This document shows, one piece after another, positions 53,387 to 61,332 of a stretch of 64,000 nt of DNA. The notes beneath the pieces were generated by a model, which was given only the letters and a program-made list of their open reading frames with translations, had not been told where the DNA came from and did not search any database. Every line of letters starts with the position of its first letter. Positions within the stretch are counted from its first letter, which is position 1. Source of the stretch: Insolitispirillum peregrinum (lineage in GTDB: Bacteria; Pseudomonadota; Alphaproteobacteria; Rhodospirillales; Rhodospirillaceae); assembly GCF_042665255.1 (NCBI RefSeq), contig NZ_JBHTCD010000003.1. The stretch is one strand, 5' to 3'. The position numbers and the translations under genes are program-made.

Positions 53387-53539
53387 ACGTTTGCGTGAGG
53401 AAAGGGTGGGGCGTTTATCCTTTCTCTCACAGGAAAGTGCTGGAATATCTGGTAATGTGGCCCCATTATAGCCACTGTTAAAGAGAAGCACCTGGCGAGG
53501 ATGGCCGGGAAACGTGAAACTGGAGAGGATAGCGCTGAC

Positions 53540-54037
53540 ATGACTCCCGCAAGCCAAGGTCAACTGGTCGCCGTCAGCAATCGTGCGGTTGCCACTCAGG
53601 CCGATCAGGTCTTTGTGACCGTTTACGTTGAAGGCCAACTGTTTGGTATTCCGGTTGAGCGCGTGCAGGACATCCTGATCCCCGAGAAAATCGCCCGGAT
53701 TCCGCTGGCCCCGCCCGAAGTTGCCGGATCAATCAACCTGCGCGGTCGCATCGTGACCGTGATTGACGTGCGTACCCGCCTTGGTCTGAGCAAAAAGACC
53801 GAAAAAGGCAACATCATGTGCGTGACCGTCGAACAGGGGGCTGAACTGTACAGCCTGATGGTCGACAGCGTGGGGAACGTGCTGAACCTGCAGTTGCGCA
53901 ACATTGAACTGAACCCGTCGACCCTTGACCCGCGCTGGCGCGGCATTTCGGCCGGGGTGGTGCGTCTGCAGGAAGAACTGTTGATCGTGCTGGACGTTGA
54001 TGCCTTCCTCAGCTTTGGCGAGCGCGAGGGGCGTTAA
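53540..54037 (+). CDS. Chemotaxis coupling protein CheW
   Basis: 165 residues from the ATG at 53540 with GGAGAGGA upstream; an ATG at 53501 is less likely. The CheW fold is marked by FVTVYVEGQLFGIPVERVQD, IPLAPPEVAGSINLRGRIV (with the conserved NLRG), VIDVRTRLGL, and VGNVLNL. CheW links chemoreceptors to the CheA kinase. No other che gene is nearby, so this is an isolated copy and could serve a non-flagellar signalling array. Confidence 0.93.
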   Translation: MTPASQGQLVAVSNRAVATQADQVFVTVYVEGQLFGIPVERVQDILIPEKIARIPLAPPEVAGSINLRGRIVTVIDVRTRLGLSKKTEKGNIMCVTVEQGAELYSLMVDSVGNVLNLQLRNIELNPSTLDPRWRGISAGVVRLQEELLIVLDVDAFLSFGEREGR

Positions 54038-54056
54038 GCCTGCTTTTGCGACCATG

Positions 54057-54091
54057 AAAAAGCCGCCGTAGATCATCTCTCCGGCGGCTTT
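54057..54091. terminator. Terminator between cheW and cytochrome c' genes
   Basis: Arms AGCCGCCG (54061-54068) and CGGCGGCT (54082-54089) with flanking A and T runs, placed between convergent genes; likely bidirectional. Confidence 0.82.
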
Positions 54092-54119
54092 CCTGTCTTC
54101 AGGACAGTCCTTGACAGGA

Positions 54120-54560
54120 TTAGTCCTTCTTGAAGTCGTCGTGGCAGCCCTTGCAGGTCTTGCCCAGAGCGCCAACCTGAGCGCCAATGGCAGCGGTATC
54201 GCCCGAGGCAACAACCTGAGCCAGCTTGTCGGCTTCGGTCTTCATCGCCTTGGCATCGGTTTCAAACTCGGCCCACTTGCTCCAGATGGCATCCTTGGCT
54301 TCGGACTTGCCACCGGTGGCCTTTTCCTTGAACGCCGCCGGGGTCAGGGCGGCAACAGCGGCCAGACCCTGGGCGTGCACCAGCAGTTCGTCCTTGTTGG
54401 TGACTTCACCCTTCAGGATCGGAACGATCGAGTGCATGTGGCCACCGATGATTTCCATGTTGGCCTGACGGTATTTCACCGCCGCATCGTTGGCATGGGC
54501 CAGGCTGGTTGCCGACAACAGGGCAGCCGCAGCAACAAAGGCGATCTTCAAAGTCCGCAT
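54120..54560 (-). CDS. Cytochrome c' (class II c-type cytochrome)
   Basis: 146 residues from MRTLKIAFVAAAALLSATSL at 54560, with AAGGA upstream. The signal peptide ends at AHA. The mature ~125 residues form a four-helix bundle with the haem site CKGCHDDFKK at the very C-terminus, the hallmark of cytochromes c'. Met in RQANMEIIGGHM suggests a hexacoordinate c556-type haem rather than the pentacoordinate NO-binding type. It is periplasmic. Role may be electron transfer or NO handling. Confidence 0.92.
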   Translation of the reverse strand: MRTLKIAFVAAAALLSATSLAHANDAAVKYRQANMEIIGGHMHSIVPILKGEVTNKDELLVHAQGLAAVAALTPAAFKEKATGGKSEAKDAIWSKWAEFETDAKAMKTEADKLAQVVASGDTAAIGAQVGALGKTCKGCHDDFKKD

Positions 54561-54994
54561 CAATAGAATCCTTCTTGCGAAGATGGGGAAACAGAAGCAG
54601 GCGAGGCTGAACGGGGAACCCCCCATAGGGTCAGGGCCTGACTTCCCCGACCCTTTTATACCGCACCCGCACTATGGACGGGTTCTCGTCCATAACAACC
54701 ATATCCGGGATAAAAGCGGTGATCACGAGACCGTGAACACTGCATTTCTATATCACAGAACCATGATGAATGCAGGCTGAATGCGGTGTTGCCAGTTGTG
54801 ACAGTTCCAGGAAAAAAGCCATGCTGTTGTTTTTGTTTTATTAAATACTTCTGATCCTCTGGAATGGGGGGTAGCCGCTCCCCATAGATATAGATATGAC
54901 AACGGAACTTTGGCGGGGATTGCCCCGCTCCTCAACAACAACAGACGGTAACAGGGGGCAGGTGTGCTGCCCCTGCGAGCCGCGTGGAGACGCT
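54561..54994. other. Non-coding region between cytochrome c' and LOG genes
   Basis: 434 bp between divergent genes. It includes a perfect 8-bp inverted repeat, TATGGACG (54673-54680) with CGTCCATA (54687-54694), and an ATGGGG/CCCCAT hairpin near 54866-54890. Both could be regulatory but match no operator I know. No gene is supported. Confidence 0.55.
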
Positions 54995-55585
54995 ATGATG
55001 ACGAGTATTCAATCCCTGTGTGTATTTTGTGGTGCCTCGCAGGGGAACGACCCGGTGTTCATGGAAGCCGGGCGTGCCTTGGGGCGGTTGATGGCGGCGG
55101 CGAACGTGCAGCTGGTGTTCGGTGCCGGGGGCAGTGGTGTGATGGGGGCGGTCAGTGCGGGCTGTCTGGAAGCCGGTGGCCGCGCCGTCGGCATCATCCC
55201 GCAGCATCTGGTCGAGGTCGAAGCCGCCCTGCCGGGCCTGACCGAGCTGATCGTGGTGCCGGACATGCACACCCGCAAGCGGATGATGTTTGAACGCTCC
55301 GATGCCTTTTGCGTCCTTCCGGGCGGATTTGGCACGATGGATGAAACCTTTGAGATCCTGACCTGGAAGCAACTGTCCTTGCACGAAAAGCCGGTGATCC
55401 TGTGTAACGTCAAGGAGTACTGGAAGCCGTTTGTGCAGTTTGCCGAATCGATGCTGTCGCACAGCTTCATCCGCCAACGCAACATGGAGCTGTTTACCGT
55501 GGTGGACGGGGTCGAGGACGTGCTGGCCGCCGCAAATCGCACCGTGGTTGCCGAGGCGGCCCCGGCGGCGTCTGCGCTGTTCTAA
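54995..55585 (+). CDS. LOG family protein (nucleotide 5'-monophosphate phosphoribohydrolase)
   Basis: 196 residues from the ATG at 54995 (or 54998) with GTGGAGA upstream. The Rossmann-like LOG/YgdH family is shown by SLCVFCGASQGNDPVF, LVFGAGGSGVMGAVS, MHTRKRMMFERSDAFCVLPG and GGFGTMDETFEILTW; PGGXGTXXE is the family motif. Members release free cytokinin bases from nucleotides in plants and act on AMP/GMP-like substrates in bacteria. Exact substrate here is unknown. Confidence 0.93.
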   Translation: MMTSIQSLCVFCGASQGNDPVFMEAGRALGRLMAAANVQLVFGAGGSGVMGAVSAGCLEAGGRAVGIIPQHLVEVEAALPGLTELIVVPDMHTRKRMMFERSDAFCVLPGGFGTMDETFEILTWKQLSLHEKPVILCNVKEYWKPFVQFAESMLSHSFIRQRNMELFTVVDGVEDVLAAANRTVVAEAAPAASALF

Positions 55586-55795
55586 TCCTTTACAACATAA
55601 AGGATATTTTCTTTTCGGGGCGTTCGCAGGCTGATGCTGCGGGCGCCCCGTCCGTTTGGGCAGGGAAAAAACCACCCATTCCATTCTTGCACTGGCAGCA
55701 TGCGCGCACTATGGTCCTGCGTCCGCGGCCGCATGGGCGCAATGGGGCGCACCCCACCGGACGGTGTATTCGTCAGACTCAGATAGGGTGAAATT

Positions 55796-57013
55796 ATGAG
55801 CAAGATCAAAGTTGCGAAGCCGCTGGTGGAGCTTGATGGCGACGAGATGACCCGCATCATCTGGAGCTTCATCAAGGACAAGCTGATCCTGCCCTACCTG
55901 GATGTTGATCTGAAGTACTATGATCTCAGCGTCGAAAAGCGCGACGAGACCAATGACCAGATCACCATCGATGCCGCCAACGCCATCAAGGAATTCGGCG
56001 TCGGCGTGAAGTGCGCCACCATTACCCCCGATGAACAGCGCGTCGAAGAATTCAGCCTGAAGAAGATGTGGAAGTCGCCGAACGGCACCATCCGCAACAT
56101 TCTGGACGGCACCGTGTTCCGCGAGCCGATCATCTGCAAGAACGTGCCGCGCTATGTGCCGGGCTGGACCCAGCCGATCGTGATCGGCCGCCATGCCTTT
56201 GGTGACCAGTACCGCGCCACCGACTTCAAGGTGCCGGGCAAGGGCACCCTGACCATGAAGTACACCCCGGATGACGGCGGTGAACCGGTCGAATACGAAG
56301 TGTTCAAGTTCCCGTCTGCCGGTGTGGCGATGGGGATGTACAACCTGGATGAATCGATCCGTGGTTTTGCGCGCGCCTGCTTCAACTATGGCCTGCTGCG
56401 CAACTGGCCGGTCTACCTGTCGACCAAGAACACCATCCTGAAGGCCTATGACGGTCGTTTCAAGGACGTGTTCCAGGAAACCTTCGACGCTGAATTTGCT
56501 GATGAATTCAAGGCTCGTGGCATCGTCTACGAACACCGTCTGATCGACGACATGGTTGCCTGCTGCATGAAGTGGTCGGGTGGCTTTGTGTGGGCCTGCA
56601 AGAACTACGACGGCGACGTGCAGTCTGACACCGTTGCCCAGGGCTTTGGCTCGCTGGGTCTGATGACCTCGGTGCTGATGACCCCCGACGGGAAGACTGT
56701 CGAAGCCGAAGCCGCCCACGGCACCGTGACCCGCCACTACCGCCTGCACCAGCAGGGCAAGGAAACCTCGACCAACCCGATTGCGTCGATCTTTGCCTGG
56801 ACCCGTGGCCTGAAGTTCCGTGGTGAATTCGACGATACCCCGGACGTGGTGAAGTTCGCCGAAACCCTGGAAGCCGTCTGCATCGAAGCCGTCGAAGACG
56901 GCAAGATGACCAAGGACCTGGCGATCCTGATCGGCCCGGATCAGCCGTGGATGACCACCACCAGGTTCCTCGAAGAACTCGATGGTCGTCTGCGCGCCAA
57001 GATGGGCCTGTAA
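55796..57013 (+). CDS. icd: NADP-dependent isocitrate dehydrogenase
   Basis: 405 residues of the dimeric type II (eukaryote-like) isocitrate dehydrogenase used by many alphaproteobacteria: KPLVELDGDEMTRIIWSFIK, TPDEQRVEEF, KSPNGTIRNILDGTVFREPI, LIDDMVACCMKWSGGFVWAC (in pieces), AAHGTVTRHYR with the NADP-binding text. It converts isocitrate to 2-oxoglutarate in the citric acid cycle. It stands alone between its own promoter region (210 bp) and a strong terminator. Confidence 0.97.
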   Translation: MSKIKVAKPLVELDGDEMTRIIWSFIKDKLILPYLDVDLKYYDLSVEKRDETNDQITIDAANAIKEFGVGVKCATITPDEQRVEEFSLKKMWKSPNGTIRNILDGTVFREPIICKNVPRYVPGWTQPIVIGRHAFGDQYRATDFKVPGKGTLTMKYTPDDGGEPVEYEVFKFPSAGVAMGMYNLDESIRGFARACFNYGLLRNWPVYLSTKNTILKAYDGRFKDVFQETFDAEFADEFKARGIVYEHRLIDDMVACCMKWSGGFVWACKNYDGDVQSDTVAQGFGSLGLMTSVLMTPDGKTVEAEAAHGTVTRHYRLHQQGKETSTNPIASIFAWTRGLKFRGEFDDTPDVVKFAETLEAVCIEAVEDGKMTKDLAILIGPDQPWMTTTRFLEELDGRLRAKMGL

Positions 57014-57048
57014 GACCACACGACAGTCGCGCTCGCGTGACCGTGACG

Positions 57049-57081
57049 AAAAACCCGCCAGAGTCTTCTGGCGGGTTTTTT
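57049..57081 (+). terminator. Terminator after icd
   Basis: Arms AAAAACCCGCCAGA (57049-57062) and TCTGGCGGGTTTTTT (57067-57081) with a 4-base loop and a T run; a very strong hairpin 36 bp past the icd stop. Confidence 0.92.
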
Positions 57082-57132
57082 GTTGCCGTGAAATGATCGG
57101 GCGAATGATACCCGAGCAAACAGGATGGGCAT

Positions 57133-57744
57133 ATGTGGTGGAAAATACTGGCTGGTGCGATCACGGCGATGATGGTGCTGATGGGCGCTCAGGCCGAAGC
57201 CCGGCAGGTTGTGGGAACAGTGGACCGGATTCAGGGCACCGCCAGCGCCTTGTATAACGCGGAAGAGCGTCCATTGGCTGTTGGGGCCGAGGTCTATCAG
57301 GACGACGCCCTGAACACCGGGGCCGATGCCCGGCTTCAGGTCACCCTGATCGATGGCAGCCAGCTGACGCTGGGGGAAAATGCCGGGATGCTGGTGTCTG
57401 ACCTGATTGTGGCCCCCGATGCCCGGCCGCGCGGGCCGGTGATGAGCCTGCTGAAGGGTGTCTTTGCCCTGTCGGCGGCCAGGACCAAAGGCGCGGAGAT
57501 CAAAACCCCGGTGGCGACGATTGGTATCCGTGGCACGCAATTGTGGGGCGGGCCGCTGGCCGGGGCGCTGGATGTGCTGCTGCTGGAAGGCAAAATTGAT
57601 GTGACCACCCCCGCCGGGCAGGTGGTTCTGGACCAGCCGGGTCAGGGAACCGTGGTTCCCACCGCCGGAGAGGCTCCGGGGGCCGTCGGCGTCTGGTCGC
57701 AGGAAAAGGTGGCGTGGGCGGTTGCCACGGTCAGCTTCCGGTAA
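57133..57744 (+). CDS. FecR domain-containing secreted protein
   Basis: 203 residues with a signal peptide (KILAGAITAMMVLMGAQAEA) and AGGA 8 bp before the start. The FecR domain is visible: VVGTVDRIQGTASAL, GAEVYQDDALNTGADARLQVTL, DGSQLTLGENAG, VATIGIRGTQLWGG. In this stand-alone form the FecR domain is not an anti-sigma regulator; it is found in periplasmic or surface proteins of unknown function. It is 85 bp upstream of the Nudix-family gene and may share its transcript. Confidence 0.87.
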   Translation: MWWKILAGAITAMMVLMGAQAEARQVVGTVDRIQGTASALYNAEERPLAVGAEVYQDDALNTGADARLQVTLIDGSQLTLGENAGMLVSDLIVAPDARPRGPVMSLLKGVFALSAARTKGAEIKTPVATIGIRGTQLWGGPLAGALDVLLLEGKIDVTTPAGQVVLDQPGQGTVVPTAGEAPGAVGVWSQEKVAWAVATVSFR

Positions 57745-57829
57745 CTCTTGGGGGGCCGGATTTGCTTTACGATGGGCTGCATCCTCATGGTATGGTGCAG
57801 CCCATTGTCTTTTCTCCCGGAGATAGCCG

Positions 57830-59056
57830 TTGTCCCTGTCTGCATCCCCTTCGCCGACCAGCACGATACTGTCCCTGACGGCGGTTGTGGTGGCCGTCAC
57901 CGAGGAGGTGCCGCGCATTCTGGTGGCACGGCGGATGCAACATGATCTGGCCACCCCGGCCCAGCAAGGGGTGCCGGTGATGCCAGAGCATTGTGCGAAA
58001 AGTGGAAACCGGTTTTCGCAACAACAATGCGACATGAAAAACCTGCATTGTGCGAAAAGTGGGAACCGGTTTTCGCAACACCAATGCGACAGAACAACAA
58101 GTTGGAGCAGCGTGCCTGCGTCCGATTTAACGCACGCTGCTCTGGCCGGTGACAGCCCGGAAGCCTTGCCCTATGGCCCCTTTGACCCGCTGCGCCATCG
58201 CACGCTGGACCATGGCTGTCGGCAATGGCTGGAGGAGCAGACCGGCCTCAGCCTGCGCTTTCTGGAACAGCTTTACACCTTTGGCAGCCAGAACCGCGAC
58301 CCGCGTGAACTGTTCGGCGGGCCTCGGGTGGTGTCGGTTGCCTATCTGGGGCTGACGCAAGAAGCCCCGGTGGAAGGCTCGGGCGATGCCACCTGGCGCG
58401 ACTGGTACGGCTTTCTGCCGTGGGAGGACTGGCGCAACGGTCGGCCGGCGGTGATGGATACGGTGATCCGTCCCCACCTGCGGGCGTGGGTCGATCAGGC
58501 GCCGGATGCGGAACAGCGGCAACGGCGACAGGAACGGGTCGAGGCCGCTTTTGGGGCCGATCCGGCGTCCGGGCTTGATCCGGTGCGCTCGCTGGACCGC
58601 TATGAATTGCTGTACGAGGCCCGCCTGGTCCCCGAGGCTTTGCGCGACGAGGTAGAACAGGCGCGTGCCGCCAACCTGCTGCCCCCCGCCCCAGACCCGG
58701 TGCGGATGGTGGCGGCGTCGCATCTGGGGCATCCCTTGAGCGTCGATAACCGCCGGATTCTGGCCAGTGCGCTGGGGCGATTGCGCGGCAAGCTGGCTTA
58801 CCGTCCGGTGGTGTTCGACCTGCTGCCCGCGACCTTCACCCTGTTGCAGTTGCAGCGGGTGGTCGAAGCCCTGTTCGGAACCTGTCTGCACAAGCAGAAT
58901 TTCCGCCGCACCATCACCAACATGGATCTGGTCGAACCAACCGGCAGTCAGGAAACCACCGGTCGCGGTCGCCCGGCCGAGCTGTACCGCTTCCGCCGCG
59001 AAGCCCTGCTGGAGCGGCGCACGGTTGGGATCGGTGTGCCGATGGCGCAGGGCTGA
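57830..59056 (+). CDS. Nudix-family protein with a 53-codon repeat insertion
   Basis: 408 residues from a TTG start (57830) with CGGAGA 7 bp upstream. The sequence fits the alphaproteobacterial Nudix family annotated as an NAD regulator: N-terminal Nudix-like domain (ILSLTAVVVAVTEEVPRILVARR; LEEQTGLSLRFLEQLYTFGS) with a degenerate Nudix box, then YLGLTQEAP, WYGFLPWED, and a C-terminal winged-helix-like part ending LFGTCLHKQNFRRTITNM and GRPAELYRF. The repeat at 57985-58143 adds residues ~53-105 (for example EHCAKSGNRFSQQQCD) between GVPVMP and AGDSPEALPYGPFDP. The insertion is 159 bp, so frame is kept. Whether the protein still folds is unknown. Confidence 0.8.
   Translation: MSLSASPSPTSTILSLTAVVVAVTEEVPRILVARRMQHDLATPAQQGVPVMPEHCAKSGNRFSQQQCDMKNLHCAKSGNRFSQHQCDRTTSWSSVPASDLTHAALAGDSPEALPYGPFDPLRHRTLDHGCRQWLEEQTGLSLRFLEQLYTFGSQNRDPRELFGGPRVVSVAYLGLTQEAPVEGSGDATWRDWYGFLPWEDWRNGRPAVMDTVIRPHLRAWVDQAPDAEQRQRRQERVEAAFGADPASGLDPVRSLDRYELLYEARLVPEALRDEVEQARAANLLPPAPDPVRMVAASHLGHPLSVDNRRILASALGRLRGKLAYRPVVFDLLPATFTLLQLQRVVEALFGTCLHKQNFRRTITNMDLVEPTGSQETTGRGRPAELYRFRREALLERRTVGIGVPMAQG
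57985..58143 (+). repeat. Mosaic repeat copy R6 inside the Nudix-family coding sequence
   Basis: Two tandem alpha palindromes (57988-58030 and 58045-58087) followed by beta (to 58143), bounded by AGAGC and GCTCT like the intergenic copies. It is 159 bp, exactly 53 codons, and contains no stop in the host frame. Removing it joins CC to GGCC and restores a continuous reading ...VMP-AGDSPEAL. It has no gamma. Confidence 0.9.
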
Positions 59057-59061
59057 AGCCG

Positions 59062-59342
59062 TGAGCGCAAAGGCGGGAAGCGGTTTTGCGTAAAATTACT
59101 GTGATAAAACAAAAGGTCAGAGTAGCGTGTCCGCCCTCCACCATAGTACACGACAATTGGTGGGATCCGTGCGGGCTACCGCCCGAACCCGTTTGGTGGC
59201 GATGCCCCCAAGCCCCTATTTTTCTTTAAAAATCAAATTCATGGGGTCCGGGGCCTCAAGGCCCCGGCGAGGTGTGGAGCAGCGCTCCACGTCCTTGCTT
59301 CCTGACTGTCGTGTACTGTGGCCCTCCACCAACTGTCGTGAC
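59062..59342. repeat. Mosaic repeat copy R7 (decayed alpha-beta, gamma in reverse)
   Basis: A decayed alpha (GAGCGCAAAGGCGGGAAGCG) and first part of beta (CAAAAGGTCAGAGTAGCGTG) in plus orientation, then gamma in the opposite orientation (59143-59320). A 10-bp direct repeat GCCCTCCACC abuts gamma on both sides (59133-59142 and 59321-59330). The right repeat runs on into AACTGTCGTG, which itself resembles a gamma end, so an earlier gamma remnant may be present. Confidence 0.72.
59143..59320 (-). mobile_element. Gamma MITE-like element, copy in R7
   Basis: About 178 bp, with a decayed left end (ATAGTACACGACA) and intact right end CTGTCGTGTACTGTG. It carries the GGAGCAGCGCTCC hairpin and GGGGCCTCAAGGCCCC. 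Its orientation relative to beta is opposite to the other nested copies, which argues for a separate insertion event. Confidence 0.72.
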
Positions 59343-59344
59343 GG

Positions 59345-59797
59345 TTATTCCGCCACAGGCACGTTGGCAAGAACGTCTTCGACCAGCTCCATCCATGGCA
59401 GGCACAACAGAACATCCCGGCTGATGTGGGCCAGCAGTGCGACGCCGTTGACTGGCGGGGGCGGTGCGGAGCGTTGCTCGAGGTCGATTTCGCCGGTTCG
59501 GCGAATGACCAGCCCGATCTGCTGGCTGCGGGCCTGCCGGACGATAGTGCGGATCAAGGCCCGGATTTTCCTGTCTTTGGGCAACTGGCCGAGGCGATGA
59601 TGGATCACCAGCCCACTGCGGGCCGAGCGTTCGTAAAACCGGCAAAAATAGCTGCGTTGCTGATGCTGAAAGGAAAAGTCCAGCGGTCCGACCATTCGAC
59701 GGCGGGCCAGATTGCCTTTGGCATCAAGAGACAGGGACTTGAGGCTGATCGGGGTGTGCGATGGAAGGGAGACGGGATCGACGGGCTCGGACGACAC
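59345..59797 (-). CDS. Hypothetical protein, unrecognised
   Basis: 150 residues from a GTG at 59797 with AGGGAG ~9 bp upstream. No signal peptide or membrane segment. The middle is basic and aromatic (FSFQHQQRSYFCRFYERSAR, GLVIHHRLGQLPKDRKIRAL) and the end is acidic and hydrophobic (LPWMELVEDVLANVP). I recognise no domain. Good codon structure and a plausible start support it as a gene, but it stands alone next to a repeat and could be fast-evolving or lineage-specific. Confidence 0.6.
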   Translation of the reverse strand: MSSEPVDPVSLPSHTPISLKSLSLDAKGNLARRRMVGPLDFSFQHQQRSYFCRFYERSARSGLVIHHRLGQLPKDRKIRALIRTIVRQARSQQIGLVIRRTGEIDLEQRSAPPPPVNGVALLAHISRDVLLCLPWMELVEDVLANVPVAE

Positions 59798-59952
59798 GCA
59801 ACAACTCCCTTTAATGCGATAAGTAAGAAAATATTGCTGCCAAATATGGCCCCATAGACCGGATCTGTCTGCAAGCAGTCAGAATGATACAGGTCTATGG
59901 CTGGCGGGCAAGAAAAAGCTCGGGAGAGGGAGGCTGCATCATGGAGTGACGG

Positions 59953-61332
59953 TCAGTCCGCTTCTGTCACCTGCGCGGTGGGCCATGACTGGCCATAGCC
60001 GATCCCGAGGCAATAGGCCCAGAGGATCGTCAGGGCCGGAATCTGGATGGTAAAATCAATGATGGCCTGACTTCCCAGCAAGGCGGCGACGGCCAGCGCG
60101 ATGGCGGGGTACAGTTGTCCCTGATGGCGCTGCCGCAGGCCGATGGCGCAGCGCGCGACCGGCCAGCAGACGGCCAGCAACAGGCACAGACCGGCAGGCC
60201 AGCCCAGATCAACGATCACTTCCAGCCAACTGTTATGGGCGTAATCGTAAATGACATCGCGCGGCAGGCTGACATCGCGATAGATGGAAAATGCCTGTTC
60301 AAAGGCTCCCAGACCGTGGCCGGTCCACGGGCGGTCCGTCACCGCATCCCACGCCAGACGCATCAGGTTGGGGCGATCACCCTGCCAGTCGCCTTCCCCG
60401 CTCATGCGGGCGATGGTGGCTTGTCCGATGGTCAGCAAGGATGCACTCCCCCCCCCCACCAGCGCTGCCAGCATGATCAGGGTGACCCGCCAGCGGATCA
60501 TCTGCCCGACCGTTGCCGCCAGCAGCAGGGTGACCGATGCAAGGCCGGTGACCAGCAAGGCTCCCCGGGAATGGGAAACAAGGACCGCGCACCACAGGAT
60601 GACGGCGGCCAACACCCATGGCGCACTGCGCCGGACAGACAAGGAGTGTGCCATGGGCGGGGCATGACGGTGTGATCTGGCCTGTCGCAGGGCCATCGCC
60701 TGACAGAGAACCGCGCCGATTCCGGCAAAGGCACCAAAGGCGGCGCGCCCGACAAAGGTGCCGGTGGCGTCACCGGGATAGGTCCACTTGTCCAGCCACA
60801 GGATGGTCTCTTGCCCCGAGAGGCAAACGGCCAGGGCATACAGGCCGTAGAGGGTGATCCCGATGGCGAGGCTCTTCAGTCCGCGTGCGGCGCGGTGGGG
60901 CTGCCGTCCCAGCTGGGCGGCCAGAAAGAACACCAGCGCATAACTCGTCAGGCGCAACAGGGCATCGACGGTTTTGGCGGGATCCGCCGAAAGAGGAGCC
61001 GGGAGTGGCTGCCCCAGTGCCGTGCTGGCATCGTTCCAGATCGGGGAGCTGCCGAACCATGAGGTCAACTGCATGACACCCCAGCCCAGCGCCACCGCAT
61101 ACAGCAGGGCAGGCAGGCGGAACAGGTGAGCAGGCAGGCCAGGGGAGCAGCGGCCTTGCCAGCGCAGCCCCACCCACAACAGGCTGAGGGCGGCGACACT
61201 GACCGCCATCAGGTTCCACGACCACAGACGGTTTGCCCCCAGCGGCAGCGGTGCCAGCAGGACGATGGCGCTCAACAGGAAAAACAGCCCGTCATTGGCA
61301 GACCAGCGGCGGCGGGAAGACGGCGGAGTCAT
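59953..61332 (-). CDS. O-antigen ligase/polymerase family membrane protein
   Basis: 459 residues with ~12 membrane segments. The large periplasmic loop and motif region of the Wzy/WaaL group is seen in LMRLAWDAVTDRPWTGHGLG, AFEQAFSIYRDV and YAHNSWLEVIVDLGWPAGLC (the Arg/His-rich loop with a conserved HN). Such proteins polymerise or ligate polysaccharide units at the periplasmic face. It overlaps wecB by 4 bp (ATGA), so the two are co-expressed and belong to a surface-polysaccharide locus that continues to the right. Confidence 0.88.
   Translation of the reverse strand: MTPPSSRRRWSANDGLFFLLSAIVLLAPLPLGANRLWSWNLMAVSVAALSLLWVGLRWQGRCSPGLPAHLFRLPALLYAVALGWGVMQLTSWFGSSPIWNDASTALGQPLPAPLSADPAKTVDALLRLTSYALVFFLAAQLGRQPHRAARGLKSLAIGITLYGLYALAVCLSGQETILWLDKWTYPGDATGTFVGRAAFGAFAGIGAVLCQAMALRQARSHRHAPPMAHSLSVRRSAPWVLAAVILWCAVLVSHSRGALLVTGLASVTLLLAATVGQMIRWRVTLIMLAALVGGGSASLLTIGQATIARMSGEGDWQGDRPNLMRLAWDAVTDRPWTGHGLGAFEQAFSIYRDVSLPRDVIYDYAHNSWLEVIVDLGWPAGLCLLLAVCWPVARCAIGLRQRHQGQLYPAIALAVAALLGSQAIIDFTIQIPALTILWAYCLGIGYGQSWPTAQVTEAD

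Noticed and set aside
57973..58152. 8-bp direct repeat GCCGGTGA around R6 as a target-site duplication
   Set aside because: The copies lie 12 bp and 1 bp from the element edges and are 172 bp apart, which is not a multiple of three and does not fit the AGAGC/GCTCT boundaries; probably chance.
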